NCBI RefSeq assembly: GCF_030848805.1
Contig: NC_092367.1
Span: 18,161,692 to 18,225,691, forward strand
Origin: Temnothorax longispinosus
Lineage: Eukaryota; Arthropoda; Insecta; Hymenoptera; Formicidae
Length of the DNA stretch: 64,000 nucleotides
Direction of reading: 5' to 3'
In this document: piece after piece, positions 44,001 through 54,900 of the stretch
Position numbering within the stretch: position 1 is the first letter of the stretch
Layout of the letters: each line of letters begins with the position of its first letter
Position numbers and translations under genes: made by a program
The notes under the pieces: model-generated
Databases searched by the model: none
What the model saw: only the letters and a program-made list of their open reading frames with translations
Told to the model about the DNA's origin: nothing

Positions 44001-45425
44001 ATATCACACTTTTTTCTTCTAAAAAATAAATTTATTTCTGACTGAAACTACTCAAAAACATATTCGCATGTTTTGTAATATTTTCCTATTTCATCTATTT
44101 TTCGAGGAGCTCATAATTTCCATTAAAGGATTGATCCATTTTCGAATACCACCGCACGAACACCTGCTTACGTATGATAATCCTTTTGACCGCAACCTGG
44201 TTAGCGTTAATTAGGTCAAACACACTGTGCTAAAATATTCTGCAATATACGCAACCTGGCAATCACAGAAAAGGGTTAACATGGGCACACCAGGTCGCAT
44301 CCCGCGACCTGATTTCGAGAGGACGGCCTTCGCGCAAGGACGCGCGTGACGTGACAGCCGCGACGATCTCGGCCAGGACGACGTTCCGCGCATTTCCGCG
44401 GCTTTCCAAGAACATCTCTTCGTGTTATCACGAAACGAGAGCCCTCGATGAGGCTATTATAAGCAGGCCGTGCAGTATTCGTGGGGGACCAACGGAATCC
44501 GATAATCGAATCCTACGATGACGCGACCATACGCGCACACGGAGACGCGCGACACACGCGCTTGCAAGGCTAAACCGAGCATCGCGAATCGACCGGTCCG
44601 CAGAGGAGAGCGCGGTAGTTCTCGACTGACCTGATTCTCCGAGTTGAGCAGCTTGAGTTGTTCGTTGATGAGGCTATACTTGGTGCTCTCCTCCTTGCGC
44701 AACGCCCGCTCCTTCTTCAGTTCCGGACTCCAAAAGGTCTTGATGCTGTGCATCGAGCTGCCCAGTTTCTGGTTCGTCAGCTCGAGCTCCTTCTTCAGGT
44801 TGCCGAGCTCGCGTTGCAGATCGTTGTTCTGGTGCTGGAGTTCGCCAATGTAGCCGCCGCCGTCGCGCAGCATGTGCGGATTCGGGCTCTGACGCGCCGA
44901 CCTGGAGCCGTACAGCTCGTCCTCCAGGTAGAGTCCGCGATCGCGGCTACGCTCGCGGCTCGGCTCGCGTATCGGCACGAATTCCCGATCATGGTCGAGA
45001 ACGCCAGCGGAGGCACGATCGAGGCTGGTGTAACGCGCTACCATGCCCGCCGAGCTGGACATGGCGGGTCTCGAGGCGCTTCTGGATCGGTGATGTCCGC
45101 CCCCACCGCCCCCGGTCGACATACTCCTACCCCTCTCCTCGAGCATCACGGGACTACCGAGGTCCTCGTCGCGGGAGTAGTACGGGCTGCCCAGCTGATG
45201 GTGATGGTACCCGCCGCCGTAGCCTAGATGCTCCGGCGAGTTGTTGCCGCTGCGTGTTCCCCGTTGCTTGCGACCACCGAGCGGACTGCCACGACCGCTG
45301 GCATAACTTCGCGACGGACTGCGATCAACGGTCGGCAGTTCGCCCACGCGACGACCGCTGCGTGGTGAACGTGTGCCACCACCGGGACCGATCACGCCAC
45401 TGCTCGAGTAAGGGTCCCGTGACAT
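10067..45425 (-). CDS. brp: Bruchpilot / ELKS-CAST active-zone scaffold, N-terminal part (gene continues left of window)
   Basis: Five minus-strand exons (45425-44631, 26481-26332, 23019-22923, 21370-21315, 10960-10067) join as 795+150+97+56+894 = 1992 nt, an unbroken 664 residues. Residues 1-190 are Ser/Gly/Arg-rich and probably disordered. From about 192 a coiled coil begins, carrying the family signature SIKTFWSPELKKERALRKEE, then RQLEEELRMRMR, TQKQTLQARDESIKKLLEML and KEEERLMFQQMQ, which match Drosophila Bruchpilot and vertebrate ELKS as I know them. The family organises the cytomatrix at presynaptic active zones and clusters calcium channels and vesicles. Most of the long coiled-coil C-terminal part is absent, so the remaining exons must lie left of position 1. 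Identity is secure. Exon borders rest on GT-AG sites plus reading phase. The transcription start and the use of the last exon in every isoform are inferred. Confidence 0.93.
13505..13745. repeat. TA/CATA-rich microsatellite region
   Basis: A long stretch of ATATAC/TATATA/TATGTG dinucleotide-type repeats, interrupted several times, within brp intron 4. ORFs across it are low-complexity Tyr/Ile/His and not credible. Confidence 0.8.
16054..16298 (-). CDS. Possible alternative first coding exon in the brp region
   Basis: A minus-strand ORF starts at an ATG at 16298, 26 codons after an in-frame TAG. It runs 81 codons to a plausible CCAACAG|GTACAC donor at 16053. It encodes MSRHSLSVTNHKYDYYHHHM, then His-rich and poly-Thr stretches, and ends HGEPNTPNR. 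It leaves in phase 2, but the next known brp exon (10960) must be entered in phase 0. A phase-2 join to that exon meets a stop after nine codons. The ORF is therefore either an alternative exon joining something left of the window, or chance. Confidence 0.25.
21181..21262. repeat. TATA/CATA microsatellite
   Basis: An ACACATATATATATG-type alternating purine-pyrimidine tract lies about 50 nt past the weak donor of brp exon 4. Confidence 0.8.
21315..21370 (-). CDS. brp: brp coding exon 4 (residues 348-366)
   Basis: This 56-nt micro-exon has acceptor TTGTTCTAG, enters in phase 1 and leaves in phase 0. It encodes GKEEERLMFQQMQSAVQKQ, which matches Bruchpilot. The donor CAG|GTCCTT is weak, so skipping or read-through is possible. 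Read-through would add VLKLFLS... and reach a stop 17 codons later. Confidence 0.88.
21371..22922 (-). other. brp: brp intron 3 (1.55 kb)
   Basis: AT-rich intron. Its one striking element is a perfect inverted repeat at 22323-22379, listed separately. No coding signal is seen. Confidence 0.75.
22323..22379. repeat. Perfect 25-bp inverted repeat with 7-nt loop
   Basis: The left arm 22323-22347 and right arm 22355-22379 are exact reverse complements across 25 bp, separated by the loop CGTTAGA. The arms contain AAAGCTTGTCT and AGACAAGCTTT. Transcribed from either strand the element forms a long perfect hairpin. It lies in brp intron 3, about 540 nt from exon 3. Confidence 0.95.
22923..23019 (-). 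CDS. brp: brp coding exon 3 (residues 316-348)
   Basis: This 97-nt exon has acceptor TTCTATTGCAG and donor ATAG|GTGAGA, with phase 0 in and phase 1 out. It encodes ELELRIETQKQTLQARDESI and then KKLLEMLQNKGI, one of the best conserved ELKS/CAST blocks. It is too short to be noticed as a stand-alone ORF. Confidence 0.92.
23020..26331 (-). other. brp: brp intron 2 (3.3 kb)
   Basis: AT-rich intron. Short GC-richer patches at 24.0-24.24 and 25.0-25.2 kb carry plus-strand ORFs under 115 codons with no domain or splice context. Nothing else was recognised. Confidence 0.75.
26332..26481 (-). CDS. brp: brp coding exon 2 (residues 266-315)
   Basis: This 150-nt exon is in phase 0 at both ends. The acceptor is TATTACAG before AAACAAAGC, and the donor is AAAG|GTGAAC with its GT at 26331-26330. 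It encodes the coiled-coil piece starting KQSMMVRQLEEELRMRMRGP and ending EIAILRDTIK, which matches Bruchpilot directly after LLNSENQ. Confidence 0.93.
29345..29430 (+). mobile_element. Possible 3' tail of a non-LTR retroposon
   Basis: A small GC-richer block ending in GGGGTAATAAAG is followed by a short TATC-type repeat (TCCATTATCTATCTATAT). An AATAAA-bearing end with a simple-repeat tail is common for non-LTR elements. No coding remnant is visible and no family can be named. Confidence 0.25.
30024..30083. repeat. Short tandem duplication, about 36-bp period
   Basis: Two near-identical copies of a TTTTAAGTTTTATRTAAAAA unit (R is A in one copy, G in the other) sit at about 30024 and 30060 in brp intron 1. 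Confidence 0.75.
30737..30757. repeat. (AC)n microsatellite
   Basis: About ten AC units in brp intron 1. Confidence 0.85.
32485..32537. repeat. (TC)n microsatellite, about 53 bp
   Basis: An uninterrupted TC run, which is GA on the brp strand, in brp intron 1, flanked by more CT-rich DNA. Overlapping minus-strand ORFs consist of RERERE repeats and are artefacts of the tract. Confidence 0.95.
34961..35024. repeat. (TC)n microsatellite grading into poly-C
   Basis: A pure TC run at 34961-34999 is followed by TC and a C-rich tail to about 35024. It is a second such tract in the same brp intron, about 2.5 kb from the first. Confidence 0.93.
44631..45425 (-). CDS. brp: brp coding exon 1 (residues 1-265)
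   Basis: The exon opens at the ATG complementary to 45423-45425 and ends at a CAG|GTCAGT donor (intron begins at 44630), in phase 0. It encodes a low-complexity head with SRSPS-type basic/serine stretches, a Gly run and HHRSRSASRP, then FVPIREPSRERSRDRGLYLEDELYG. The start of the coiled coil is at about 192-265, including the ELKS signature at 224-243. Compared with the Drosophila form I know, which begins near GSPYY, this protein has about 75 extra residues in front. The frame stays open for 26 codons upstream of the ATG before a TGA, so a longer N-terminus through an upstream exon is possible. Confidence 0.93.
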
Positions 45426-48180
45426 TCTACGGGAAACCTCGGCGTATAGCCGTACCTCGTCCTCCTCCTCGTAGACGCGAGAAATCGTCTCGAGTCAGTG
45501 TCGTCGTCTCGTCAGCGTTTCGTCGGTGCTCGTCGTCGTCCTCTTCTTCCTTCTCCTGCTCTACGATTACCCGATTCTCCCTCTCTATCGTGATCGCAAT
45601 TGCTTTGTGCGATTAATAATTCACGCGTCTTTTTCTTTCTCGACCTAGTGATTCAGTGGTCTGTCCGTGTTTAAGGCAATGCTCGGTCCCTGATTTCCCA
45701 AGAGAATCCTGTGCAACCCGGACCTCGAAATTTCCACAATCGCTTTGTCACGCCTTGCGATCGTTCCCCTGTCTCTCGTCACCCTCGTGCGTCTTCACGC
45801 TCATATCAGCTCGATTGTCACCACAGATGATTCAATCAACGAGCGTTTTCCCGTCACAGCGGGACGTTCGTCCGGTCTATCCGAGCTTTCAGTTAAGGTA
45901 ACAGCCGGAGGATGTGCCGCTTCGCCGCGCGCGCCAGAATCTCGACGATCGCCTTCCTTTGGGCGACTCGATCTTCGCTTCGTTCCCAACTTCGTGCTCC
46001 AACATCCGGCTATGGCCGATGACGACGAGGACGACGACGATACGTTTCCGATCTCCTTGCGCCTTCGCGATCTTTTATGCCAAATCGCGGACACGACAAC
46101 GGCGTGTCCTGGAATGCGCGCGGACGTTTCTACTCTACGTGTGATGGCGCGTTCGCGAATGACGGGCATTGACGAGAACGTAATCGTCTTGGTCTTCGTT
46201 CTCTCTACGCGAGAGACGGTTGCCGTGTATCGTCGATCTCAACGGAGGTTCGGTCCCTTCTCTGCCGGTCGATCGACCTCATCCTAGCATCGCGACGATG
46301 ATCCTCCGCCCGATCGATCCTCTCTCTCTCTCTCTCTCTCCACCCACTGCCACACCGCCACTGCCACCGCCACCTCGCCTCCTCGCCGAATACAACTCTT
46401 CCGCGCTTCTGGCCGGCGTACTACTACTAGCGGATAGTACTACTACGCGCGTGGGTCACTTCGTACTCGGCGGCGGCGTACGGCGAGGTCACGACCCTCG
46501 TCGGCCCGAGAATCGATCTTTGACCTTCTTTCGGCGGCGTAGCCCATCGAGCGAGGGCGAATAGAGATCGAGGGGGAGAGAGAGAGAAAAAGAGGTAGCC
46601 GACTCCCACCTCTTCCACTTTTCTGTCTTCCTGAACCGACACGACGAGAATGAACGAACGAACGAATCCTCTCTCGCGTACTCTCTCTCTCTCTCTCGTT
46701 CCCTCTTCCGGTCTCTCTCGCTCTCTCCCTCGGCCTCCGGTCGCGGCGCTCCGGATCCAAGAACCGCCCTTTCGCGAGCCGGCCAAGTCGACGAACCAAG
46801 CCGGCTATGTTCCCTTCCTCGCGGACCTCGTTCCACCCTCGTGTGTGCCGGCGGCTCGCTCGCTCGCACGCACGCACGCACGTACTCGCGCCTGCGTGCG
46901 TACGTATGCGCGTGTACTACACGCGTGTGTCTCGCTTCCGTCGCGTGCGCTTACGTTGGCGCACCACACACACACACACGCACGCACACGCACACACACT
47001 CGCAATTTCGAGCGGAAGAGAAAGAGGAGAGGAGGAGAAGATATATTTCTCTCCTTCTCTCTTTACACGTCGCGCACTACCGTTCCCGTTTCGCGAAACC
47101 AGCGCCTAAGGTCCCTCCTTATCGATCTCATTCTCTCGCCTCTCGTCTCTCTTTCTTTCTCTTTTCCTCCCTTCTTGTGGTCTCGTCGTCGTCTCGCCGT
47201 CCGCGCCTCGTGGATGACGCCCGACGTCGCTCCGCCCGACTTCCGGTGAGACACAACGCGAGACGGACGGCGAATCAACCACCGACCAACCGATCGACCA
47301 ACCGCACTACACTATCCACCGTCCACCACCGGAGCACAGCCACTTCCATGCACTGACGCCGACACCGTCGCCGCCGCTACCGCCACCGGCGTTCGCCGCC
47401 ACCCTCGCGCTTACCCACCCTCTCTCTGTGTCTTTTCCCCGCTTGCTCTTTTCTCCACCCTTCTCTCACTTTCTCTATCTCTATCCTCCTCGTTCGCGCA
47501 GTCGAACACGGGCCAGCCACCCCGTACGCATACGCATACACATATATACACTTGCGATTGCGCGAACCCCCGTGATTACACCCCCGTTCGGCGGCGCATA
47601 GACGTGTTCGTGTACATGTACATATACCACCGTCGCGGAGGAGCCTTAGCGCGCGACGGATCCGCGCGCACTGAGAGAATGCTCTAATACCGGCTAGGAC
47701 TGAGCGAGAGAGGCCACCCCTTTGCTACCACTACCATCTAGACCACTACCACCACGACCACCTTTGCCGGCTCCTCCATCATTGGCGCCACCTTCGTGGA
47801 AGCGTCACCGCGAGTTATGTCCCTACCCCGCGAATATGCTCTACGTACAACGTCACTATAATCATTGTACACATACCCGCACACATACACACGTTGGAGG
47901 GCGAAGGTAAAAGCATCGGCAGCGCCACCGATCGACGTCACCAACGTCATCGCGACAGCCACGACGCCGAGGCGTACCACCCCGCTCGATTTCCCCGTCA
48001 ACCCTCCTCGCCACCCCGATCACACCCCCTCACCGTTGATCACTCCCGACTACCCCACCGAAGGCGCGACAAGCTCTATGGTGAGCACCCCTCCTTCAAG
48101 CTGGTTCGCCAACGCGCAATAGCACACGCGGATCCATGTGTATATAGACGAGAGTTCAGGGTACCGTGTATCGCGTGATG
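45426..48180 (-). promoter_or_regulatory. brp: Probable brp 5' UTR and promoter zone, CpG-rich
   Basis: Directly upstream of the brp start is about 2.7 kb of markedly GC- and CpG-rich DNA in an otherwise AT-rich window. On the brp strand it is purine-rich (GA/GAC runs), and it carries CT repeats near 46319-46341 and 46681-46700 and an alternating AC/CG stretch near 46966-47000. No clear TATA box or unique start site could be chosen. Long ORFs occur on both strands, but they overlap one another, consist of Arg/Ser/His low complexity and follow from the base composition. Confidence 0.5.
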
Positions 48181-51100
48181 CTACTGGGTAGCAAACTTCG
48201 AAAAAAAATTTTGCATTTTTACAATTTTTAAATGCGCATTAAAAATAATAAGGAGATAAAACTAGAACATTAAAACAATATGTATATGAAAATTGTTAAG
48301 ATAATCTGAAACGAAACCAATATCTCAAAGAATTTTGTTAAGTTACTTTTAGAAAACAGTGTCAATCAATTCGAGATAAATGGCAATAAACTTTTTCAGA
48401 TTAATAATTAGAATAAAACACTATAGCACATATGACGTATTTGTGGAATTCAGATAATAGCTAAGTTAATTCAATTTTTGCTTAAAATAGATATTTTTAG
48501 GGAATTATTTCAAAGAGTACGTATATCTCAAATATTATTTATTTCTACATGATTTCAAAGTAATAAAGTAAAAGAAATTGTGTGATCATATCTTCAATAT
48601 TTAAAAAATAATTAAATTAATTTATCACAAAATGTCTCCTTTCTAAAAAGATTTCTTAAAATATATTTAGCAAAACTAATTGCAAAATATCAAAATTAGA
48701 TATTTGTCAAATTATTAGATTTAAAATACACGTAAGCTATTTTAATAATTCAATGACGAGTTATATATAACGAAATAATCAAATAGGTACTAATAAAGAA
48801 TTATCTTAAATTTTCTTTCTTTAAAGATTATTATTTTCAACTAGAAATAATAGAAGATTTTTAATAGCAAATGATAAAAGTTTGTTTTTTGTCCACCAGC
48901 ACGTTATATTTTAGATATTTTTTAACACAAATTCTAATGCATATATTTAAATGTGTGTCAACGTTATTATTGTTACTGCTATATTAATCTTTAATTTAAT
49001 ATTTTTTTATTAATTTTTTAGAAATTTATTAACATGCATTTATTAATAATGTACATGAAAGGCATATTCCAGAGAGGGCATGGAAGTTTACAGATTTAAA
49101 ATAATCTCAGAAAGAAATTATGTTACTGCTCGTTGCAACAGCGATGTTTAATTAAAACGGCTTTACGTAAGAAAAATTACTGTTGCATGAATCTCCTTAG
49201 GGCACCCCGTATTCCAACCCTGAATGCACGTTCCGTTTGGATTTTCTTCTCCCTTCTCCCCCTGACGACCGTCGACCCAGCGTACGAGCGTCGCAATCAA
49301 TGAAGCTACGATTCATCGAGCAGTAACGTATCGTCATGGAATTGAATTAAGGCGGTCTCTCTGATGAAATAAATGTGATACCAAGTGTACAACGGTGGCG
49401 CAAGTTGTTATCGCTTGGAGAAAAAGTTACGACGTACCGAACGGTCGATTAATACGCGCTTCCAATTGCGTATTAACATGTAGCCTGTTCATAAAATTTG
49501 TAGTCTTTTATACTGCGCGAAACGCAATTATAAACGTAACATATAATTTATTAACATGCTCTAAAACGTGCAATATTAAAATATACGACCTACAAAAATT
49601 TAACAAATTAAGATTGTTTTTTTGTTTAATGATATTTGTAAAAATTATAAAAATGTATAATCTTTTGTAATAATTTTTTAAAATTTAATTAATATAATAT
49701 ATTTTTGTACATAACTTGCAATTAGATTACTTTATTTTACTTAACATGCGGTTTTGCTTTGTGAGTAAAATCAGAAAAAGTCAGAAATTATAATAGGTAT
49801 GCTAAATGCAGGCGAGTTGGTTTATAAATAATTAATTTTGCATTTGTTGGAAAATCCCGGAATTATAAATCACATGTGTATACAAGGAACTGATATATAA
49901 TACAAGTTCGTGATGTTAATAATGCGACTCTATAATTGTCTACAGTGTTCTATACAGTCTCGGACACTTAATGAATGCAGTTTCACATTACGTTTTGCCT
50001 TGAACATAATTACGTTTATAATTATATATTATTATAGTAAGTTCAAATCATGTTAGCAAAAAAAATCGATTGAGAAAGCATATAAATAGGTATAAAATAT
50101 CAAGTTAAGAATTAGTCGTAATTTCTGAAACTTATCCTTTAGTTACTACATTGCTCTCACTTTATGTATTTCATTTTATTCTCGAGTTCGATTGGACTGA
50201 CTCATCCGATTAACCCACATCTCCTAAATACGGAGGATTACGCGAAGAACTATTAAGCAGGAAAAGGCGTGTTTTTGTGTAACGTTTGCGCGAGAGTGTA
50301 TCGAGATATAATACTCGAAACGATCGAAACAATTTTAACCGTCCCGAGTGAGTGTTATTGGTGTTAAATGGAAAAATCACAGTGATTAGAAAAATCATCG
50401 GAAATACTATCAAACTATTAATCGCTACGCCGTAATAATAATTCGTGACGTCGAGACCAATGCAATCGAGAAACCAATGATCTTTGCACTCGACTGTTTG
50501 TAGCTTTCTGGTAATGTTACGATAGCGATATACAATTGTGATAAAGCGATCTCGTGCCCACAAGATACGCGGAATTTGTAAATAATGTATAGTTGATAAT
50601 TGGGATTTTCTTAAGCATGTGACGCTTATTAAGAAGAACAGATATTAACAAATTTAAAGCTACAATAGTAATAGATCATACAATAGTTCGTAAATTAAAA
50701 TATATAAAAAATAAATTAAAAACATAAAGAGATAAAGTCAAGAGTTTTCCTAATCAAAAACACTTCTTATTATAATAATATCTTTGATAAAAGTATTATG
50801 AATCTGTCAACAAGTAAGATTGTCTATCGAAAGATAATCAATTAACATAATACGAAAACAATAATAACTTTGTAACAAGATTAGGCAGATATGGATAGAA
50901 CTCAAGGTAAAAAATTTTTAAGTATTTGCTTTGAGTGATTAACATCACTTCGCCAATTAGTGTTTTAACACTAAAGTAATTTGATTACAAACTTTTTCTT
51001 GATTAATTAAAATTTACTATAAGAGATTTTTGACTGACTAGCTTATATTTGATATGAAGATGTATGTATGTATAGACTATAGATTAAAAGCTGACAAGTG

Positions 51101-51785
51101 ACAATTGAAAATAAGATACTAATTTCACGATTAATTTGCAATTGAGATTTTTTAATCATTATCATACTCATAAAATCTATTTTGCTTAACCTTATATTGC
51201 AAAAATATTTAATTATTTATCTATCAATAAATATTAATCCAAAAATGACAAAAAATATAGAAAAGATAAGTGGAATTCTTTGTTACTTAATCGATTACAT
51301 TGCAAAATGAAAAATCAATTGTAATAACGTGAAAAATAAAAGTATCAGAAAATAGTATCACAAGTATTTATACATATAATATATTAATAAACAACAAAGC
51401 TAGATTCTGTGACTCTCTTAATTTTTCTAATTTCTTTTCTTTTTAAAAAACCTAGAAGATTAGAATTGACTATCTTGAATTATTATCTCGAAACCTGTTT
51501 ATTATTCATGGTACGCGATAAGATTTTTTGAAGGTGCGGCCAATTTAAGGATAAACGGGGAGTGCGGCCAGAAGGACTGGTTATTCTCACTTGACCGTGA
51601 AGCTCTGTCGGGGACCAAAGTGATAAAACTTAAGTGGCGCAGGCTAAGGTCGTTACCACTATCGTATATATGTACGATGCGTTCTCCGGCATCCTGCGAT
51701 CGTCAGTAGACGATGACCACTCGTTGGCGTCGCATCGTTCCTCGATCGTGCACCTGAATCACTCACTCTATAACTAGGAATAGAC
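48181..51785. other. Intergenic region between brp and the hexosaminidase gene
   Basis: AT-rich DNA lies between the two divergent genes. One GC-richer patch at about 50.2-50.57 kb carries a minus-strand ORF of 117 codons with a hydrophobic stretch, discussed as a finding. The hexosaminidase promoter should lie in the last few hundred bases, where composition rises from about 51.53 kb, but no clear TATA box could be assigned. Confidence 0.6.
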
Positions 51786-51968
51786 ATGTGGAGTCGCGTT
51801 TGGATTGCTTTGGCCCTGGTGGCCGTCGTGCCCTGGCAAGTCTCTTCGTTGCATTCGGACGCGGGACCATGGGTCCAAGCCACGAGGGGCGAACTATGGC
51901 CTTTGCCGAAAACGCGTATTGTCAAAGAAGACTTCTATTTATTGCGACCGTCAAACTTCGACTTCCGT
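51786..51968 (+). CDS. Hexosaminidase exon 1 (residues 1-61)
   Basis: It starts at the only suitable ATG, giving MWSRVWIALALVAVVPWQVS as a signal peptide, and continues to ELWPLPK, typical of the mature N-terminus. It ends at CGT|GTAAGT in phase 0. Confidence 0.93.
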
Positions 51969-54900
51969 GTAAGTCTTCTCATCACTTTACTTTCTTTTTA
52001 CACTATTCTAAACCATCAAATTATTTTAATAATCATTATTCCAATGCGGTAAAGAAAATGGATATACCTAATTGGTTTTTAAACCTTTCCGTACGAATAT
52101 TTATGCTGAATTATTTAGACGAATTAATAAGTTTTTATTGTCAATTTTATTATTTTCACAATATTACCGCAGCGTTTTCTTAATAATAAAATAATAAGAC
52201 TTTCGTGCACGCGCGAAACTACTGTTTTAGTGAAACCGTTATTTCGTCGAATGCAAAATTTCTTCCTCACTTATTCTATCCTTTTGGCATAGTATATTTG
52301 CATCTTTATTGAATATTACTACTATCTCTTCAAAAGTAATATAAATTAATTTTTAATAAGAAATGAAAAACTTTAATAAGAAAATTAATTTTAAATAAAG
52401 GACGAATTACCTTAATTTTTACACATTGTATTCATATTTCTATTTGTTGATTGTGTCATATTTTTAGCAGCTTTATAAAATGTTATCTTGATTTTATATC
52501 ATTTTATATCATTATATAATTTAACATTTTTATTCGCAAAGGTGATCGGTGACACGTGCGATATCGTGACTGAGGCAATAGAACGGTACACGAGAATTAT
52601 TTTGACGGAAGCTAGGATAGCAAGATTGGTCACGGAAGGGCAGCCAAGAACATCCGTTCGAGACGATCCTCATTTTAAAGGCACTCTTGAGGCTCTAAGC
52701 ATCCGTCTGTTGCAGCCTTGCGAACAGAACGGCGAACATTGGCCACATTTGTACATGAATGAAACTTGTAAGTTTCCTTTGTAAGTACAAAATTAAACCT
52801 AATTTTTTTAATTTGTTAATTTGCATGATAATTAGATATATGTAACAAATAACAGAAAATGTTGAAAATGAATTCTGCCATTTATATGCACTTTCTCATT
52901 TCAAATAGATTTAAAAATAGATAAACGTGAATATCTCTAATTAATTAACTAATGGCAAACCTGCAACTGTTGTTACAAGTCTGTCATAACTCTAATGTAT
53001 GTTTCATGTGCACTCTCTTTGCATGTGCAGCACACATTACAAAGTAATAGGTAGTGCACCAAGAAATTAATTGAATGATGTCAGTGAGCAGCAGCAGCTC
53101 ACTCGTAACCCCGACCTAACATTCACCGATTTGCGTCGATAACGGGCTTGCGTGAGCACAAATTGGATTTTTGCAGTCCTTAATAACGTCTCCTCTTATC
53201 AGCAATATTAAACCAATTTATCATCGATTTCATGATTTCCGATAGGCTTCATTAAACGGTACATTGACTAACAGACAAAAAATAATAAAAGAGATAAAGA
53301 GATCACACACAGTTAGAAAACACTGTTTCATATCTAACGAAGACAAAAATAAGATTTATCTTTCCTAATTAATTAATTTCCACTTTATAATTTTATATAT
53401 TTTAAGAAAAGCAACTTTTTTAATAAACCTTTTACATTTAAAGTTGCAATAGAAAGCAGTCCTATACGCATATATAGACAGAGAAAACTAATATCTGTTA
53501 TAAATTATAATATATTTGGGGTTCAAAAACTTACTAAATATCTTAAAAATACGTAACTTTTTATATATCTGCACAAAGTTTACGATATTTAATATGTAAC
53601 ATAATCAATATTTTGTCTCAATTTATTTCTCATGATAAGATTTTAGGCTCTTTGAAACAATGACCGGTCAATTTATTACTGATCGCGGAGAAAATTACAA
53701 TTAATTTAGTCCAATTAAAGGAGATTTCACGACGCAAAATAAAGATGCAGACCGAACACGCGCAAGACGAGTTGAGTTGAGCAATGCGCAATCAGCAAAA
53801 CGATTGAAACGAAAGCGGACAATAAGACAACTCTGATCTGCTTCCTAGTTTCTTATCGTTTAAAGACTTTAAAGCTAAATGCCATAAGGTCATAACCACC
53901 GATTAGCGAACTAAATTCTATGATTTTCTCCGTGCTCGTCTTCCTCGATCGAGTCGATTTAGCACGACGCTTGACATCGCGGTACACGCCTTTTGCAGAT
54001 AAGCTCGATATAAACGAGACCTCATCGGTTGCCGTCTTATGGGCCGAATCCGTGTGGGGAATCCTTCGTGGTTTCGAGACTTTTTCGCAGATATTGGCAC
54101 CGTCTGGCGATGGCCCGAGCGTAAATATTAAAATATTTATATACCTTTTATTTTAAATAATGGATTTTTTATGCAAACTATAAGAAATAAAATGCGAAGA
54201 TGATAAAAAGAACGTTTCGTGGAAAAAATATTGACAATTTCTGCTGGCTCGACTATGGAACTTGTCAACAGAAAAAAACAACTTTCAGAGTACAGCGCTT
54301 ATAATGTTTTTGCAATTATTCTACGCGGATATTATGATCTTTATAGTCTGAACAATTGAACCAACATAAATTTAATCGCGTGTTGCAGTTGAAAGTAAAA
54401 TGCCAGACCATCTTGGACGGGCCAAAACTGCCGCATCGCGGCCTCCTACTCGATACCTCTCGCCATTATCTACCCCTATCTGACATACTGTTGACACTGG
54501 ACGCTATGTCGTACAACAAGCTAAACGTCCTTCATTGGCACATCGTCGACGACAACAGTTTCCCGTATCAGAGCACCAGTTATCCCGACCTGTCCGCCAA
54601 AGGCGCTTACCATCACTCGATGATCTACACGCCTAATGACGTGCAGAAAGTTGTTGATTATGCGAGATTACGGGGGATCCGAGTGATGCCCGAGTTCGAC
54701 ACACCTGGGCACACTAGATCATGGGGTCTGGCTTATCCGGAATTACTGACAACGTGTTACGGTAAATGAAGAAGATATATAATTTATCAGTCACGATGTT
54801 CTAATAAAATTCTAAGTGTGTCAGAAATAAATAATAATTTTAAAAGATTCAACACAAATTCATTTTTATCTCTAGATTCTAGGCTACTAATATCTCTTCA

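Larger units (their letters stand above)
26482..44630 (-). other. brp: brp intron 1 (18.1 kb)
   Basis: This intron lies between coding exons 1 and 2. It is mostly AT-rich, with GC-richer patches around 29.7-29.95, 30.35-30.98, 31.4-31.72, 32.34-32.75, 35.05-35.33, 41.4-41.8 and 42.24-42.75 kb. It holds CT microsatellites, a short AC repeat, a short tandem duplication near 30.02-30.08 kb and a possible retroposon tail near 29.4 kb. ORFs up to 139 codons occur on both strands, but none shows a recognisable domain or flanking splice sites. I see no nested gene. Confidence 0.7.

Noticed and set aside
44658..45227. Plus-strand ORF of 189 codons opposite brp exon 1
   Set aside because: It is a shadow of the well-supported minus-strand brp exon, whose translation matches ELKS. 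The plus-strand frame has no family features.
46427..47356. Overlapping Arg/Ser/His-rich ORFs up to 199 codons on both strands
   Set aside because: GC-rich, repeat-laden DNA lacks stop codons in many frames at once. No domain, no consistent splice context and no preferred strand.
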